From Caloramator sp. E03 (lineage in GTDB: Bacteria > Bacillota > Clostridia > Clostridiales > Caloramatoraceae), in the NCBI RefSeq assembly GCF_006016075.1, contig NZ_CP040093.1:930001-994000 (forward strand): 64,000 bases of DNA. The letters are read 5' to 3'. The first letter of the stretch is position 1, and every line of letters begins with the position of its first letter. A program made the translations under genes and the position numbers. Under the pieces are notes generated by a model. The model saw only the letters and a list, made by a program, of their open reading frames with translations, was not told the DNA's origin and did no database searches. Shown one piece after another: positions 20,074 to 30,502 of the stretch.

Positions 20074-22269
20074 CTAAATTTTTTCAAGAGGCGCAACTGA
20101 TGCAAGTAGATTTTTAATCCCTACTTTTTCAAAATCTATTGTAATCATCTTATCAGCTGACGTTTCTTTTACTGCAATTATTCTACCTATACCAAATACG
20201 CTATGTTTAACCCTTAAACCTACGCTATATTCAATATTTTTCTTTTGATGGCCAACATTTTTTGAATATGAAAAAACCGTATTATTATAATATGCTTTTG
20301 ATAATCTTATATCATCATAATTATAAACTCTATTAAAACTTGGCTTTTGACTTCTTATCTCATCAATTAAATCCTCTGGTATCTCTTCTATAAAACTAGA
20401 TACATCGTTATACATCTGTCTTCCATAAAGTAACCTACTTTGTGCACAAGTTAAATAAAGCAGCTTCTTTGCCCTTGTAATACCCACATAGCAAAGTCTT
20501 CGTTCCTCCTCAAGCTCATCTTCATCATCCCTTGCTGAAAAGTGAGGAAATATTCCTTCCTCCATACCAGCTATAAATACGACGTTAAATTCAAGTCCTT
20601 TTGCTGTATGAAGAGTCATTAAAGTTACAGCATCAGCTAAATTTAGCTCATCCTGATCCGATACAAGAGCAATCCTTTCAAGAAATGAAGAGAGGCTCTT
20701 ATCATCGCTTATTTGTTCAAATTCTACAGCTGCAGATTTGAATTCTTTTAAATTTTCAATCCTATCCTTACTTTCTTTAGAATTATCCTTCTCAAGCTCA
20801 TTTATATATCCTGTAACATTTAATATCTCATCAATAAGATCAGAAACCTTCATTTTGTCCTTAGACATTATAAAATAATTCATCTGACTTATAAACTTCT
20901 CTATTGAATTTAATGCCCTTTTATTAATATCTTCAATTGAATCAATATCTAAAAGTGCATAGTATAGGCTAATGTCCATTGAGTTTGCATATTCTTTTAG
21001 CCTATCTATAGTTGCCTGTCCAATCCCCCTTTTTGGAACGTTTATTATCCTCTCAAGGCTAATACTATCTAACGGGTTATTAATTACTTTAAGATAGGCC
21101 ATTAAATCCTTTATTTCTTTTCTATCGTAGAATTTTAACCCTCCAATTACCCTATATGGAACAGCAGCTTTTACAAAAGCCTCTTCAAGTGAACGTGACA
21201 TAGCATTAGTTCTATATAAAACTGTAAAATCCTTCAAACTCATACCATTATCTGTAAGCTTTTTTATTTCACTAACAATAAAGTATGCTTCTTGATCTCC
21301 TGTTTCTGCCCTATAAAATTTTATATTTTCCCCCTGGCTATTTTCAGTCCAAAGCCTCTTTGGCTTTCTCTTTTCGTTATTTTGTATTACATAGTTTGCA
21401 GCATCAAGTATCTTTTTAGTACATCTATAGTTCTGCTCAAGCTTTATTACTTTAACATCAGGATAGTCTTTCTCAAAGTCAAGTATATTTTCTATTTTTG
21501 CACCCCTCCATGAGTAGAGACACTGATCATCATCGCCAACAACGCAAAGGTTCCTGTGCTCCTTTGCAAGTATATTTACAAATTCATACTGTGCTTTGTT
21601 TGTATCCTGATATTCGTCAACAAGTATATATCTAAACTTTCTTCTATAATAGTTTAAAACATCATCGTATTTCTTAAACAGCTTAACCGTAAGCATTATA
21701 ATATCATCAAAATCCAGCGCATTGCTTTTTTCAAGCTTACTCTGATATAACTTATATATATTTGCAATGTTTCTTGTTTTAAAATCCATACCATATTTTT
21801 TATAGTATGTATCAGCATCTATAAGTTCATCTTTAAAGGAGCCTATTTTAGATAATACATCCTTTGGAGGCATTGCCTTTTCATCTATATTAAGTTCCTT
21901 TAAGCATTCTTTTATTATTTTTTCTTGATCGCTTGTATCATATATAACAAAGTCCTTGCTGTAGCCAATTTTTTCAATATCCTGCCTTAATATCCTAACA
22001 CATGCAGAATGGAAGGTACTTATCCAGATATTTTTAGCTATATCGCCTACAAGATTAATTACCCTTTCTTTCATCTCATCAGCAGCCTTATTGGTAAAAG
22101 TAATTGCCAATATATTACCAGGATATACTCCATTTTCAATAAGATTCGCTATTCTATATGTTAAAACTCTTGTTTTACCACTTCCTGCACCAGCAAGAAT
22201 TAAAAGGGGGCCCTGCAAAGTTTCCACAGCCTGCCTCTGTTCTTTGTTTAATAAGCTTAGATCTATCAC
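20074..22269 (-). CDS. pcrA: ATP-dependent DNA helicase PcrA/UvrD
   Basis: This superfamily 1A helicase acts in repair and plasmid replication. The 731 residues contain Walker A GAGSGKTRVLTYR near residue 28, motif Ia AITFTNKAADEM, motif II DEYQDTN, motif III GDDDQCLYSWRGA, motif V LHTAKGLEF and motif VI VGITRAKK. A C-terminal Tudor-like segment (LRVKHSVFGIGRI) is typical of PcrA. Translation starts at GTG, 8 bases after GGAGG. It is the first gene of the pcrA-ligA run. Confidence 0.97.
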   Translation of the reverse strand: MIDLSLLNKEQRQAVETLQGPLLILAGAGSGKTRVLTYRIANLIENGVYPGNILAITFTNKAADEMKERVINLVGDIAKNIWISTFHSACVRILRQDIEKIGYSKDFVIYDTSDQEKIIKECLKELNIDEKAMPPKDVLSKIGSFKDELIDADTYYKKYGMDFKTRNIANIYKLYQSKLEKSNALDFDDIIMLTVKLFKKYDDVLNYYRRKFRYILVDEYQDTNKAQYEFVNILAKEHRNLCVVGDDDQCLYSWRGAKIENILDFEKDYPDVKVIKLEQNYRCTKKILDAANYVIQNNEKRKPKRLWTENSQGENIKFYRAETGDQEAYFIVSEIKKLTDNGMSLKDFTVLYRTNAMSRSLEEAFVKAAVPYRVIGGLKFYDRKEIKDLMAYLKVINNPLDSISLERIINVPKRGIGQATIDRLKEYANSMDISLYYALLDIDSIEDINKRALNSIEKFISQMNYFIMSKDKMKVSDLIDEILNVTGYINELEKDNSKESKDRIENLKEFKSAAVEFEQISDDKSLSSFLERIALVSDQDELNLADAVTLMTLHTAKGLEFNVVFIAGMEEGIFPHFSARDDEDELEEERRLCYVGITRAKKLLYLTCAQSRLLYGRQMYNDVSSFIEEIPEDLIDEIRSQKPSFNRVYNYDDIRLSKAYYNNTVFSYSKNVGHQKKNIEYSVGLRVKHSVFGIGRIIAVKETSADKMITIDFEKVGIKNLLASVAPLEKI

Positions 22270-22343
22270 AAACCATTCCTCCTAAATTATCTTCAATACA
22301 TTAGATTATAGCATTAATTTCTACAAGGTGCTATTTCAACATA

Positions 22344-22369
22344 TAAAAAGAGTAGCCAATGCTACCCTT
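22344..22369 (-). terminator. Terminator after yerC
   Basis: On the minus strand an 8-bp stem-loop (GGGTAGC/GCTACTC with a G-T pair) followed by TTTTTAT begins 2 bp after the yerC stop codon. It separates yerC from pcrA. Confidence 0.8.
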
Positions 22370-22371
22370 TA

Positions 22372-22692
22372 TTAATCTATATGATTTAGTTTTCCTTTTT
22401 CTTTTAATCTTTCAAATACCCTCTTATATCCATCATTACCATAGTTATAAAACCTGTTTACCCTGCTTATCGTTGCTGTGCTTGCTCCTGTGGTATCTGC
22501 AATATCTATATATGTTTTTCTTTCTCTTAACATCTTTGCAACATGAAGTCTTTGAGCCATAGCTTTTATTTCATTTACAGTACATATATCTTCAAAAAAT
22601 CTATAACAATCTTCCAAGTTTTCAAGAGTTAAAATTGCTTCAAACAAAAAATCTATATCCTTACATTTGAGTTTAGATTCATAAGCACTCAC
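22372..22692 (-). CDS. yerC: YerC/YecD family TrpR-related DNA-binding protein
   Basis: The 106-residue protein has the TrpR-like helix-turn-helix: NEIKAMAQRLHVAKML followed by YIDIADTTGASTATISRVNR. Firmicute YerC proteins commonly lie upstream of pcrA-ligA, as here. The target operator and ligand are not known to me. Translation begins at a GTG, behind GAGGTGG. It has its own terminator. Confidence 0.9.
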   Translation of the reverse strand: MSAYESKLKCKDIDFLFEAILTLENLEDCYRFFEDICTVNEIKAMAQRLHVAKMLRERKTYIDIADTTGASTATISRVNRFYNYGNDGYKRVFERLKEKGKLNHID

Positions 22693-22839
22693 AATACCAC
22701 CTCATATCAAATAATTACACCTATATTATAATAAAATTATACCATATTCTCAAATTAAATATATCCAAAAATACAAAAATTTCTAAAAATATGTCATGTT
22801 AGCAATAACAAGATCAATTTATTAACATATTATTCCACA

Positions 22840-22848
22840 TTATCCACA
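22840..22848 (+). promoter_or_regulatory. Single DnaA-box-like nonamer
   Basis: TTATCCACA matches the DnaA consensus exactly. Only one copy is seen, in the gap between yerC and the pseudouridine synthase gene, so it is not an origin. It may be a titration or regulatory box, or chance. Confidence 0.3.
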
Positions 22849-22881
22849 GCTTTGAAATAAATATACAACATAAGAATACGT

Positions 22882-23609
22882 CTACTTTTTAACAAATTCC
22901 TTCAAAGCATTTACTTCTTCTTCTGTAAGTTCTCTATATTCCCCAAAGTCAAGATTTTCATCAAGCTTTAAAGGTCCCATTTCAAGCCTTTTAAGATATA
23001 TTACCTTTTTACCTACTGCCTCAAACATTCTTTTTATTGATGATATTTACCTTCATAGATTATAACTTCAACCTCTGAGATTTCATCAGATAAAAGAATG
23101 TTTAGTTCTGCTGGCATAGTTTTATAGCCATCATCAAGGACAACTCCTTTTTTAAACTTTTTAACATCATCTTGAGTCACTTTACCTTCTATTTTTGCAT
23201 AATATTTTTTAGGTACATGTCTTTTAGGAGATAAGAGCAAATGATTTAATTCTCCATCGTTAGTTAAAAGCAAAAGTCCCTCCGTGTCCTTATCAAGCCT
23301 TCCAACAGGAGCTGGATTGAATATTACATATTCATCATCAAGTAAATCTATTACAGTCTTTTCATAATAGTCCTCAGTTGCAGATATAACTCCATGAGGT
23401 TTATTCAACATGATATATATGTACTTCCTATAGTTTAGCTTTTCTCCAAAAACTTCTATTACATCTTTATCCGGATCAACATGTTCAGATGAATCCTTAA
23501 TAAGCTTCCCATTTACTGTTACTTCTCCAGATTTTACAATTGATTTAACTTCTTTTCTTGTTCCAAAGCCCATATTTGAAAGTATCTTATCAAGCCTCTC
23601 CATTACCAT
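22882..23609 (-). pseudogene. RsuA/RluB-family pseudouridine synthase, frameshifted near the 3' end
   Basis: Members of this family convert a uridine of rRNA to pseudouridine. The first frame (191 residues) has an N-terminal S4 domain (RLDKILSNMGFGTRKEV) and the catalytic motif GRLDKDTEGLLLLTNDG. It stops directly after EGKYHQ, where family members continue VKRMFEAVG. One base earlier in frame, the missing 50 residues (KRMFEAVGKKVIYLKRLEMG and onward) run to a TAG at 22882. A single deleted G near 23034 explains it. The lost part contains the conserved C-terminal substrate-binding strand, so the protein is probably impaired unless this is a sequencing error. Confidence 0.88.
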
Positions 23610-23745
23610 AATCTTTCCTCCATTAATTAATTTATAGCTACATAAAAATTATAGCAATTAAAGTAAATATTATTATCTATATTTTTAACTAAATTAATTT
23701 AAACAAACCTAATTTTAGACATAAATTAAGGCTGAATACGTCAGC

Positions 23746-25086
23746 CTATTCATTCTTATTTAATATCAAAAGCGATATAAACATATTTGCAATCGATATT
23801 TTGGGAAAAGCAACAGCAATAAACCTTCTAAACCTTTTAGTTCTATCATCAGTGTCATTAAAATCTGTATTATATGATATTAAAAATTTTCCTTCTATCA
23901 ATGTTTTTTTAATTTCCCTATCAAATTCCAATTGGTTTCGGCTCATGATAAGTTTTTTTATATTATTAACATACTGTTTAAAATCATCACTGTTTTTAAT
24001 TTCCTCATATTTTTTTATTATCTCATCTATAAGCTCATCTAAAGTATATGTTTTTTTCTTATCTATTTCAAGCTGCTCTGCTGTTATCTCAGCCATTGCT
24101 GGAAAAATGTTGCTGCTATCTATTTTTCCATCTACGTATTGCCTTATAGTTCTTATTATTACATCAAGAATAAGTTTGTTGGGAGCAGCTGTTTTACTAT
24201 TCCAATCTATACCTAAAAATGTATATATCTTTTTCAAATCCTCAAACTCAAGTTTATCTATAAATTCATACTTGCTTTTCTTTTCTTCTTGATAGGGCTT
24301 TATATAATAACTATTCCCTTTCAGCTTTCCAAAGGCCTTTAAAGTATCATAATATCCTATCTCCATATTTATCTTTGCCTTTTCAGAATCAAATTCAAGC
24401 ACTCCTCCTAAAATATCCTTATTCTTAATATAAATTATATCTGCACCTTTTTTTCCATTTAGCCTCGTAATTCCCGGACCTGATATATCAACAGCAATTA
24501 TTTTTTTAGCGCCTTTTTCTAATGCAAGAGAAATTGGTATATTATCATAAACCCCACCATCTATATATTTTTTATTGTCTATTTCCTGAGGTTTAAAAGC
24601 TGGAAAGCAGGCACTTGCTAGAAGATAGTCAACAAGCTTACCATCTGGTATATCCTTTTTAAAAATTTTAAGTGGCTTAAAATCACTAATTGAAAAAGTT
24701 ACAATCCCCAAATCAATATCTGACTCTTTTATTTTTTTTTCATCTATAATATCATTAAGTAATTGCCTTAAAGGGGATACGTCAAACCCTCCAAAGCTTA
24801 TCGCATCCTTTATTCTTGATAACCTATCTAATATATTTGCCTTTTCCTCATCCATAGCTACAAGTTCTCTTTCAACCTTAACAATACTTTCAAAACTAAT
24901 ACTTGTCCATAAATCCTTTACAAGTTCAAAATCTCCCTGAACAATCATAGCTCCATTTAGTGCACCTACTGAAGTACCTGTTACTATATTAATTGGAATG
25001 TTAAGTTCTCTTAAGGCCTTCCAAACACCAACTTCATAAGCCCCCTTAGCTCCTCCGCCACCTAAAACAAGTGCATAATTTTCCAT
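23746..25086 (-). CDS. Patatin-like phospholipase family protein
   Basis: The 446-residue protein has the patatin catalytic dyad: the oxyanion motif GGGGAKGAYEVG at the N-terminus, nucleophile serine in GTSVG and the aspartate in DGGVYDNIP. These enzymes hydrolyse acyl lipids. The N-terminal ~270 residues are the catalytic domain. The remaining ~175 residues are charged and helical and unlike the bacterial RssA core; their role is unknown. The start at 25086 is preferred because GGGGG lies 8 bases upstream, while the ATG at 25092 abuts it. It is 21 bp after the lytic transglycosylase gene. Confidence 0.9.
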   Translation of the reverse strand: MENYALVLGGGGAKGAYEVGVWKALRELNIPINIVTGTSVGALNGAMIVQGDFELVKDLWTSISFESIVKVERELVAMDEEKANILDRLSRIKDAISFGGFDVSPLRQLLNDIIDEKKIKESDIDLGIVTFSISDFKPLKIFKKDIPDGKLVDYLLASACFPAFKPQEIDNKKYIDGGVYDNIPISLALEKGAKKIIAVDISGPGITRLNGKKGADIIYIKNKDILGGVLEFDSEKAKINMEIGYYDTLKAFGKLKGNSYYIKPYQEEKKSKYEFIDKLEFEDLKKIYTFLGIDWNSKTAAPNKLILDVIIRTIRQYVDGKIDSSNIFPAMAEITAEQLEIDKKKTYTLDELIDEIIKKYEEIKNSDDFKQYVNNIKKLIMSRNQLEFDREIKKTLIEGKFLISYNTDFNDTDDRTKRFRRFIAVAFPKISIANMFISLLILNKNE

Positions 25087-25107
25087 GTTCATCCCCCTTT
25101 AGGATGT

Positions 25108-25707
25108 TTAATATTTCTTGTATTCCTTCATTACCTTTCTTACATAGTCCTGAGTTTCTTTTGGCATTTTATCTATTTCATCAACAGTATCAACTCCAAG
25201 CCGTTTCATTCTCCATATTCCTCCATTGTATGCTGCAAGAGCAAGTTCTTTATTACCACTAAAAGCATCAAGAAGAGTTTTTAAATATCTTGTTCCACCT
25301 TCAATATTATCAAGTACATCAAATGGATTTTGAATTCCAAGCATCTTTTGCGTACTTGGCATAAGTTGCATAAGACCTTGCGCCCCTGAACTTGAAACAG
25401 CTAAAGGATTAAATGAGGATTCAACATCTATTACTGCTTTTATCAAATCCTCTTCTACATTATATTTTTCAGAGGCCTGTTTTATTGCTTCAAAAATATT
25501 TTTATTTATATTTTTATTATTACTATCACTTTCACCTAAACTGCTCTTACTTTCATTTTCTACCACTTCACTATTAATTTTATCAAGAAGATTTTTTAAT
25601 ATAACAGAAAACATTCCAGATACATCATTACTACTATCAGTGCTTCCTATATAAGCACTTTGCATCATATATATCTGCATTATTTTAGCTATTTCCTCTG
25701 TTTTCAT
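25108..25707 (-). CDS. Lytic transglycosylase (SLT domain)
   Basis: This 199-residue enzyme cleaves the MurNAc-GlcNAc bond of peptidoglycan. The SLT domain covers about residues 80-195, with the catalytic glutamate in AVIDVESSFNP, then GAQGLMQLMPST, ALAAYNGG and a final YVRKVMKEYKKY. No classical signal peptide is present; the ~80-residue N-terminus is low-complexity and polar. This arrangement is common in clostridial spore- or wall-associated transglycosylases. The start at 25707 follows TGGAGG by 5 bases; the ATG at 25719 lies in front of that site. Confidence 0.9.
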   Translation of the reverse strand: MKTEEIAKIMQIYMMQSAYIGSTDSSNDVSGMFSVILKNLLDKINSEVVENESKSSLGESDSNNKNINKNIFEAIKQASEKYNVEEDLIKAVIDVESSFNPLAVSSSGAQGLMQLMPSTQKMLGIQNPFDVLDNIEGGTRYLKTLLDAFSGNKELALAAYNGGIWRMKRLGVDTVDEIDKMPKETQDYVRKVMKEYKKY

Positions 25708-25913
25708 AATATCCTCCATTCCACTACTATCTTTAAAGCAGAAATTATATGCAATTGTTTTATAAGCATTATTTATAAAATTATTATATCACATCCTTAT
25801 TTAAAAAAGATTAAAAATTTTGAACACACATTAATTATTTCCACAAAATAACAATAAATAATTATTATTAAAATATCACATATTATAATAATAAAATCAA
25901 ATGAGGTGATAAG

Positions 25914-26150
25914 ATGGTAAGAAGCAAAAAAGGTATCGATAGTAACATTGAAACTATGAGGGAAAGCGAAAATGATTATCCAATAATCGAACATTATAAC
26001 AATGCACTTTTATGGCCAGAAAAGATAAAGGGAGGAATAGATCTTTTAGATACATACGAAATATCAGCAGTACCAGATAATCCAAATTCCTCCCTTGATT
26101 CTGTTGAAAAACTTCAAACAAAAGGTATAATACCAAAAAATAGGGGCTAA
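25914..26150 (+). CDS. Small hydrophilic protein of unknown function
   Basis: A 78-residue frame with an AGGTGAT site 7 bases before the ATG. The product is polar, with an NNALLWPEKIKGGIDLL core. It vaguely recalls small clostridial DUF3787-type proteins (Asn-Ala-x-Trp core), a weak guess. The stop codon overlaps the purD stop from the other strand by 4 bp, and its last codons lie inside the purine operon terminator. Confidence 0.6.
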   Translation: MVRSKKGIDSNIETMRESENDYPIIEHYNNALLWPEKIKGGIDLLDTYEISAVPDNPNSSLDSVEKLQTKGIIPKNRG

Positions 26151-26158
26151 GCCCCTAT
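26134..26158 (-). terminator. Terminator of the purine operon
   Basis: On the minus strand ATAGGGGC/GCCCCTAT (26151-26158 with 26140-26147, TTA loop) is followed by six T residues. The hairpin contains the purD stop codon and overlaps the end of the convergent small gene. Confidence 0.88.
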
Positions 26159-27391
26159 ATCCTTTCTATAGTACATTCCATCAAATTCTATCTTTTTTAT
26201 CTCTTCATAAGCAGTTTTTCTTGCCTTTTCAATATCTTCCCCAAGGGCTACTATAGATAGCACCCTTCCTCCACTTGTTATGAGCTTCCCGTTTAGAAAA
26301 GTTGCCCCTGCTATAAAAACTTTACCTTTTATGTTATCCTCTATTTTAATCTCATAACCTGTTTCATATTTACCCGGATAACCCTTTGAGGATGCAACAA
26401 TACAGCAGGAAGCTCCATCAATCCATTCTATCTTAACATCTTTTAATTTTTTATCTATACTGCTGTTTATTAGCTTAATAAAATCAGTTTTTAAAAGAGG
26501 AAGTAATGCCTGGGTTTCAGGATCTCCCATTCTAACATTATACTCAAGAAGGTAAACTCCTTTTTTAGTTATCATTATTCCAAAGTATATTATCCCACAG
26601 TAATCTAATTTCTCATTTTGTATTCCTAAAAGTGTCGGATTTAATATATTACTTTCAAAGTCCTCTAAAACCTCTTTGCTGCAATAAGGGTTTGGAGCAA
26701 TAACCCCCATTCCTCCTGTATTAGGTCCAATATTTCCTTCATAAATAGTTTTATGATCCTTTGAGGATATGAAAGGTATTATAACATTTCCATCAGTTAT
26801 AGATAAAATAGTAGCCTCAACACCTTCTAAGTATTCTTCAATTATAACCTTTTTACCAGAACCCTTTAATATATCTTCTATCATAAATTCTTTAAGTGTT
26901 TTTTGTGCTTCATTGAAATTTCTGCATATTACAACACCTTTACCCGCTGCAAGCCCATCTGCCTTTATAACTATTGGGTATGTGCTATTTTTTGCATAAT
27001 CCAAAGCACTATCGTAATCATCAAATACTTCACACTTTGCAGTCTTAATTCCGTACTTATTCATAAAATATTTAGCATAAGCTTTGCTTGTTTCAAGCCT
27101 TGCAGCTTCCTTTGAAGGTCCGAAAATCCTAAGGCCTCTTTTTTTAAACTCATCAACTATTCCTGCCTCAAGATAGGCTTCAGGTCCAACTATGGTTATA
27201 TCTATTTTCTCTTTTTCTGCAAAATCGCATATTTCATCAATCTTAGTCAATTCAACATTTATACATTTATTTTCAAGGGCAGTACCGCCATTGCCTACAG
27301 CACAATAAACTTTCTCAACATTTTCACTTAATGCTGCCTTATAGGCTATAGCATGCTCCCTTCCTCCACCTCCAACAACAAGAACCTTCAT
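26147..27391 (-). CDS. purD: Phosphoribosylamine-glycine ligase (GARS)
   Basis: It joins glycine to phosphoribosylamine in step two of purine synthesis, using ATP. The 414-residue ATP-grasp enzyme begins MKVLVVGGGGREHAI and has the ATP-binding segment PIVIKADGLAAGKGV, the signature YNVRMGDPETQ and the GGMGVIAP loop. It is the last gene of the pur operon, 11 bp after purH. Confidence 0.97.
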   Translation of the reverse strand: MKVLVVGGGGREHAIAYKAALSENVEKVYCAVGNGGTALENKCINVELTKIDEICDFAEKEKIDITIVGPEAYLEAGIVDEFKKRGLRIFGPSKEAARLETSKAYAKYFMNKYGIKTAKCEVFDDYDSALDYAKNSTYPIVIKADGLAAGKGVVICRNFNEAQKTLKEFMIEDILKGSGKKVIIEEYLEGVEATILSITDGNVIIPFISSKDHKTIYEGNIGPNTGGMGVIAPNPYCSKEVLEDFESNILNPTLLGIQNEKLDYCGIIYFGIMITKKGVYLLEYNVRMGDPETQALLPLLKTDFIKLINSSIDKKLKDVKIEWIDGASCCIVASSKGYPGKYETGYEIKIEDNIKGKVFIAGATFLNGKLITSGGRVLSIVALGEDIEKARKTAYEEIKKIEFDGMYYRKDIGA

Positions 27392-27402
27392 ATAATCACT
27401 CC

Positions 27403-28902
27403 CTAATGCTTAAAATGCCTTATACCCGTAAATACCATAGCTATTTTATGCTTATTACACTCTTCAATAGAATCCTTATCGTTTATAGAACCACCTGGTT
27501 GAATTATAACCTTAATTCCATACTTTGCAGCTTCTTCTACAACATCGCTGAAGGGAAAGAATGCATCAGAGGCTAAAACTACTCCATCTTTTGCTCTCTC
27601 TAGAGCCTGTTTTGCTGCCCAAATCCTATTTACCTGCCCTCCTGCAATACCCTTTGCCATACCATCTTTAACAACTACTATAGCATTAGATTTTACATAT
27701 TTTACAACCTTCATTCCAAATATCATATCATCCATATATTTTTCATCAGGCTTAACTTCAGTTACACAATTTATATTCTCTATAAGTTTATTATCAGAAC
27801 CTTGAACTAAAATTCCTCCATCAACAGAACACAATTCTAATTTTTGCTCTGGCTTTATTGTGCATTTTATAACCCTTAAATTCTTTTTTGATGATAGTAT
27901 CTTAAGAGCCTCTTCCTCATAATCAGGAGCAATAACTATTTCAAGGAATATCTTTACAAGCTCCTTTGCAGTATCAACATCAACCTTTCTATTAAAAGCT
28001 ACTATCCCTCCGAATATTGAAACGTTATCGCACTCATAAGTCTTTTTATATGCTTCAAGTACACTTTCAGCTACTGCAACTCCGCAGGGAGTATTATGCT
28101 TTACTGCACAACAGCATATTTCATCAAACTCATTAACAACCTTCCAAGCAACATCCATATCCTTTATGTTGTTGTATGATAGTTCCTTCCCATTTAGCTT
28201 TTCAAAGTCCTTCATAGCACCTTTATTAGTTGTTGAAACATAATAGGCAGCACTTTGATGAGGGTTTTCACCATATCTTAAATCCATTACCTTTTTATAA
28301 GAGAGGGATAAATAATCAGACATGGTATCCTCTAAAAGAAAGTTTGCTATAGCTCCATCATAGGCTGACATAAGATTAAAAACTTTCCCTGCAAGATATT
28401 TTCTTGTATTATAGTCAACATCTCCATTTTCTTTTATCTGATTTATTACATTATCATAGTCATTCGTATCGGTTAAAACTATAACATCCTTAAAGTTTTT
28501 AGCTGCAGCCCTTATCATAGTTGGGCCTCCTATATCTATAAACTCAATCTTTTCATCAAAGGATATCACATCCCCAACCTTTTCAAAGAAGGGATAAAGA
28601 TTTACTATTACCATATCAATTGGCTTTATTCCCTTATTTTCAATAGTTTTAATATGCTCAACATTATCCCTTATTGCAAGTATTCCTCCATGAATCATAG
28701 GATGAAGGGTTTTAACTCTGCCGTCAAGTATCTCTTCAAAACCTGTAACCTCTGATACCTCAACTACTGGTATGTTGTTATCTTTAAGATATTTATAGGT
28801 CCCACCCGTTGAAATTATCTCAACACCAATTGAGTTTAAAAAGCTTGCCATCTCAAGTATTTTATCTTTTTTATAAACGCTTATTAATGCTCTTTTAATC
28901 AT
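27403..28902 (-). CDS. purH: Bifunctional AICAR transformylase/IMP cyclohydrolase
   Basis: It catalyses the last two steps to IMP. The 499-residue protein has an N-terminal MGS-fold cyclohydrolase domain ([36 protein letters not shown]) and a C-terminal transformylase domain ([29 protein letters not shown]). The start at 28902 follows AGGTG. An in-frame GTG at 28911 is less likely. It overlaps the end of purN by 8 bp. Confidence 0.97.
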   Translation of the reverse strand: MIKRALISVYKKDKILEMASFLNSIGVEIISTGGTYKYLKDNNIPVVEVSEVTGFEEILDGRVKTLHPMIHGGILAIRDNVEHIKTIENKGIKPIDMVIVNLYPFFEKVGDVISFDEKIEFIDIGGPTMIRAAAKNFKDVIVLTDTNDYDNVINQIKENGDVDYNTRKYLAGKVFNLMSAYDGAIANFLLEDTMSDYLSLSYKKVMDLRYGENPHQSAAYYVSTTNKGAMKDFEKLNGKELSYNNIKDMDVAWKVVNEFDEICCCAVKHNTPCGVAVAESVLEAYKKTYECDNVSIFGGIVAFNRKVDVDTAKELVKIFLEIVIAPDYEEEALKILSSKKNLRVIKCTIKPEQKLELCSVDGGILVQGSDNKLIENINCVTEVKPDEKYMDDMIFGMKVVKYVKSNAIVVVKDGMAKGIAGGQVNRIWAAKQALERAKDGVVLASDAFFPFSDVVEEAAKYGIKVIIQPGGSINDKDSIEECNKHKIAMVFTGIRHFKH

Positions 28903-29515
28903 TACTTTCACCTACCCATACTTTTCTATTATCTATCCTTAAAAGTCCCTTTGAAATTAAATCTACAGCATCAACAATAGCACGATGTTCTTCTTTTAAA
29001 ATCCTTTCTTGAAGGGATTTTGGAGTATCATTTTCATAAACACAAACAGCCCTTTGAAGTATAATTGGCCCTGTATCCGTACCCTCATCTACAAAATGAA
29101 CTGTGCAGCCAGAAATTTTAACTCCATATTCAAGAGCAGCCTCATGAACTTTGATTCCGTACATTTTTGAACCACAAAAGCTTGGAATTAAAGAAGGGTG
29201 AATGTTTATTATTTTATTTTTAAACTTTTTCAAAAGTTCACCTTTTAAAATAGATAAAAATCCTGCAAGTACAATTAAATCTACTTTACCATCAATTATT
29301 TTTAATATCTCATCAGAAAGTCTTTCCTTATATTCCTCTTTATCCAAGACATAAGTTTTTATGTTGTTCTCCTGTGCCCTTTTAATTCCAAATGCACCAC
29401 TTCTATCGCTTATAACACATTCAATACTGCAGTTAAGTTTCTTATAATTTACTGCGTCTATTAGTGCTTGAAGATTGCTTCCAGAACCTGATATTAAAAC
29501 TGCTATTTTAAACAA
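28895..29515 (-). CDS. purN: Phosphoribosylglycinamide formyltransferase
   Basis: It transfers a formyl group from 10-formyl-THF to GAR. The 206 residues show [12 protein letters not shown], the [10 protein letters not shown] loop containing the catalytic histidine, and [16 protein letters not shown] with the catalytic aspartate. Translation appears to begin at TTG, behind GGAAGG located inside the end of purM; the two overlap by 13 bp. Confidence 0.96.
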   Translation of the reverse strand: MFKIAVLISGSGSNLQALIDAVNYKKLNCSIECVISDRSGAFGIKRAQENNIKTYVLDKEEYKERLSDEILKIIDGKVDLIVLAGFLSILKGELLKKFKNKIINIHPSLIPSFCGSKMYGIKVHEAALEYGVKISGCTVHFVDEGTDTGPIILQRAVCVYENDTPKSLQERILKEEHRAIVDAVDLISKGLLRIDNRKVWVGESND

Positions 29516-30498
29516 ATCCTTCCACCCCCGGATTCAACATGTCCTATGGTGTAGGCATTCTCTCCCATCTTCTTTAAGTATGCTATTATATCCTCCTCAT
29601 ACCTTTTATCAACACAAAGTACAAATCCCACTCCCATATTAAATGTATTGTACATATGCATTTCATCAACTCCAAGGGACATTATATATTTAAATATATC
29701 ATGCACTTTTATTCTACTTTTTTCAATAACGGCCGTAAAATCGTCTTTAAACATCCTTGGGATGTTTTCAATAAACCCTCCGCCTGTTATATGTGCCATT
29801 CCTTTTATCTCAAAATTTTTAAGAAGCTTTAAAACATTTTTAACATATATTTTTGTTGGTGTTAAAAGTACCTCTCCTATTTTTTGTCCATTAAAATCCA
29901 TTTCAAGGTCAGTTATAAGTTTCCTAACAAGGGAATATCCATTACTGTGAATTCCTGAGGATTCTATGCCAATTAGCACATCTCCATCTTTAATATTTCT
30001 TCCATCAATTATCTTATCCTTTTCAACTACTCCAACGGCAAAACCTGCTATATCGTATTCTCCATCCCTATAAAATCCAGGCATCTCTGCAGTTTCTCCT
30101 CCAATTAGGGCACAACCTGCCTCAATACAACCCTTTGACACTCCTTTTACAATTTCTGCTGCAACATTTGCATCAAGCTTTCCACAAGCAATATAATCAA
30201 GGAAAAACAGTGGAGCTGCCCCATGACATAATATATCATTAACGCACATTGCAACACAGTCAATCCCAACCGTATCATATTTTCTCATTCTAAAAGCTAT
30301 ATCAAGTTTTGTCCCAACTCCATCGGTTCCTGATACAAGTACAGGATTTTTATACCCTTTAAGTTCAAACATTCCTGCAAAGCTTCCTATATTGTTTATA
30401 ACTCCTGGAATAAACGTATTTTCTGCATATTCTTTATAATAACTAACTGCTCTATAGCCCTCTTTTATATTAACTCCAGACTGTTCATAAGTTATCAT
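29503..30498 (-). CDS. purM: Phosphoribosylformylglycinamidine cyclo-ligase (AIR synthetase)
   Basis: It closes the imidazole ring with ATP to form AIR. The 331 residues include VSGTDGVGTKLDIA, CVNDILCHGAAPLFFLDY, IGGETAEMPGFY and ITGGGFIENIPR. The ATG at 30498 follows AGGGG by 8 bases and is preferred over the TTG at 30516. It is 4 bp downstream of purF. Confidence 0.97.
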   Translation of the reverse strand: MITYEQSGVNIKEGYRAVSYYKEYAENTFIPGVINNIGSFAGMFELKGYKNPVLVSGTDGVGTKLDIAFRMRKYDTVGIDCVAMCVNDILCHGAAPLFFLDYIACGKLDANVAAEIVKGVSKGCIEAGCALIGGETAEMPGFYRDGEYDIAGFAVGVVEKDKIIDGRNIKDGDVLIGIESSGIHSNGYSLVRKLITDLEMDFNGQKIGEVLLTPTKIYVKNVLKLLKNFEIKGMAHITGGGFIENIPRMFKDDFTAVIEKSRIKVHDIFKYIMSLGVDEMHMYNTFNMGVGFVLCVDKRYEEDIIAYLKKMGENAYTIGHVESGGGRICLK

Positions 30499-30502
30499 TT
30501 CA

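Noticed and set aside
22831-22848. Possible replication origin near the DnaA-box-like nonamer
   Set aside because: Only one exact box is present, there is no box cluster and no dnaA/dnaN/rpmH nearby. pcrA-ligA neighbourhoods are not origins.
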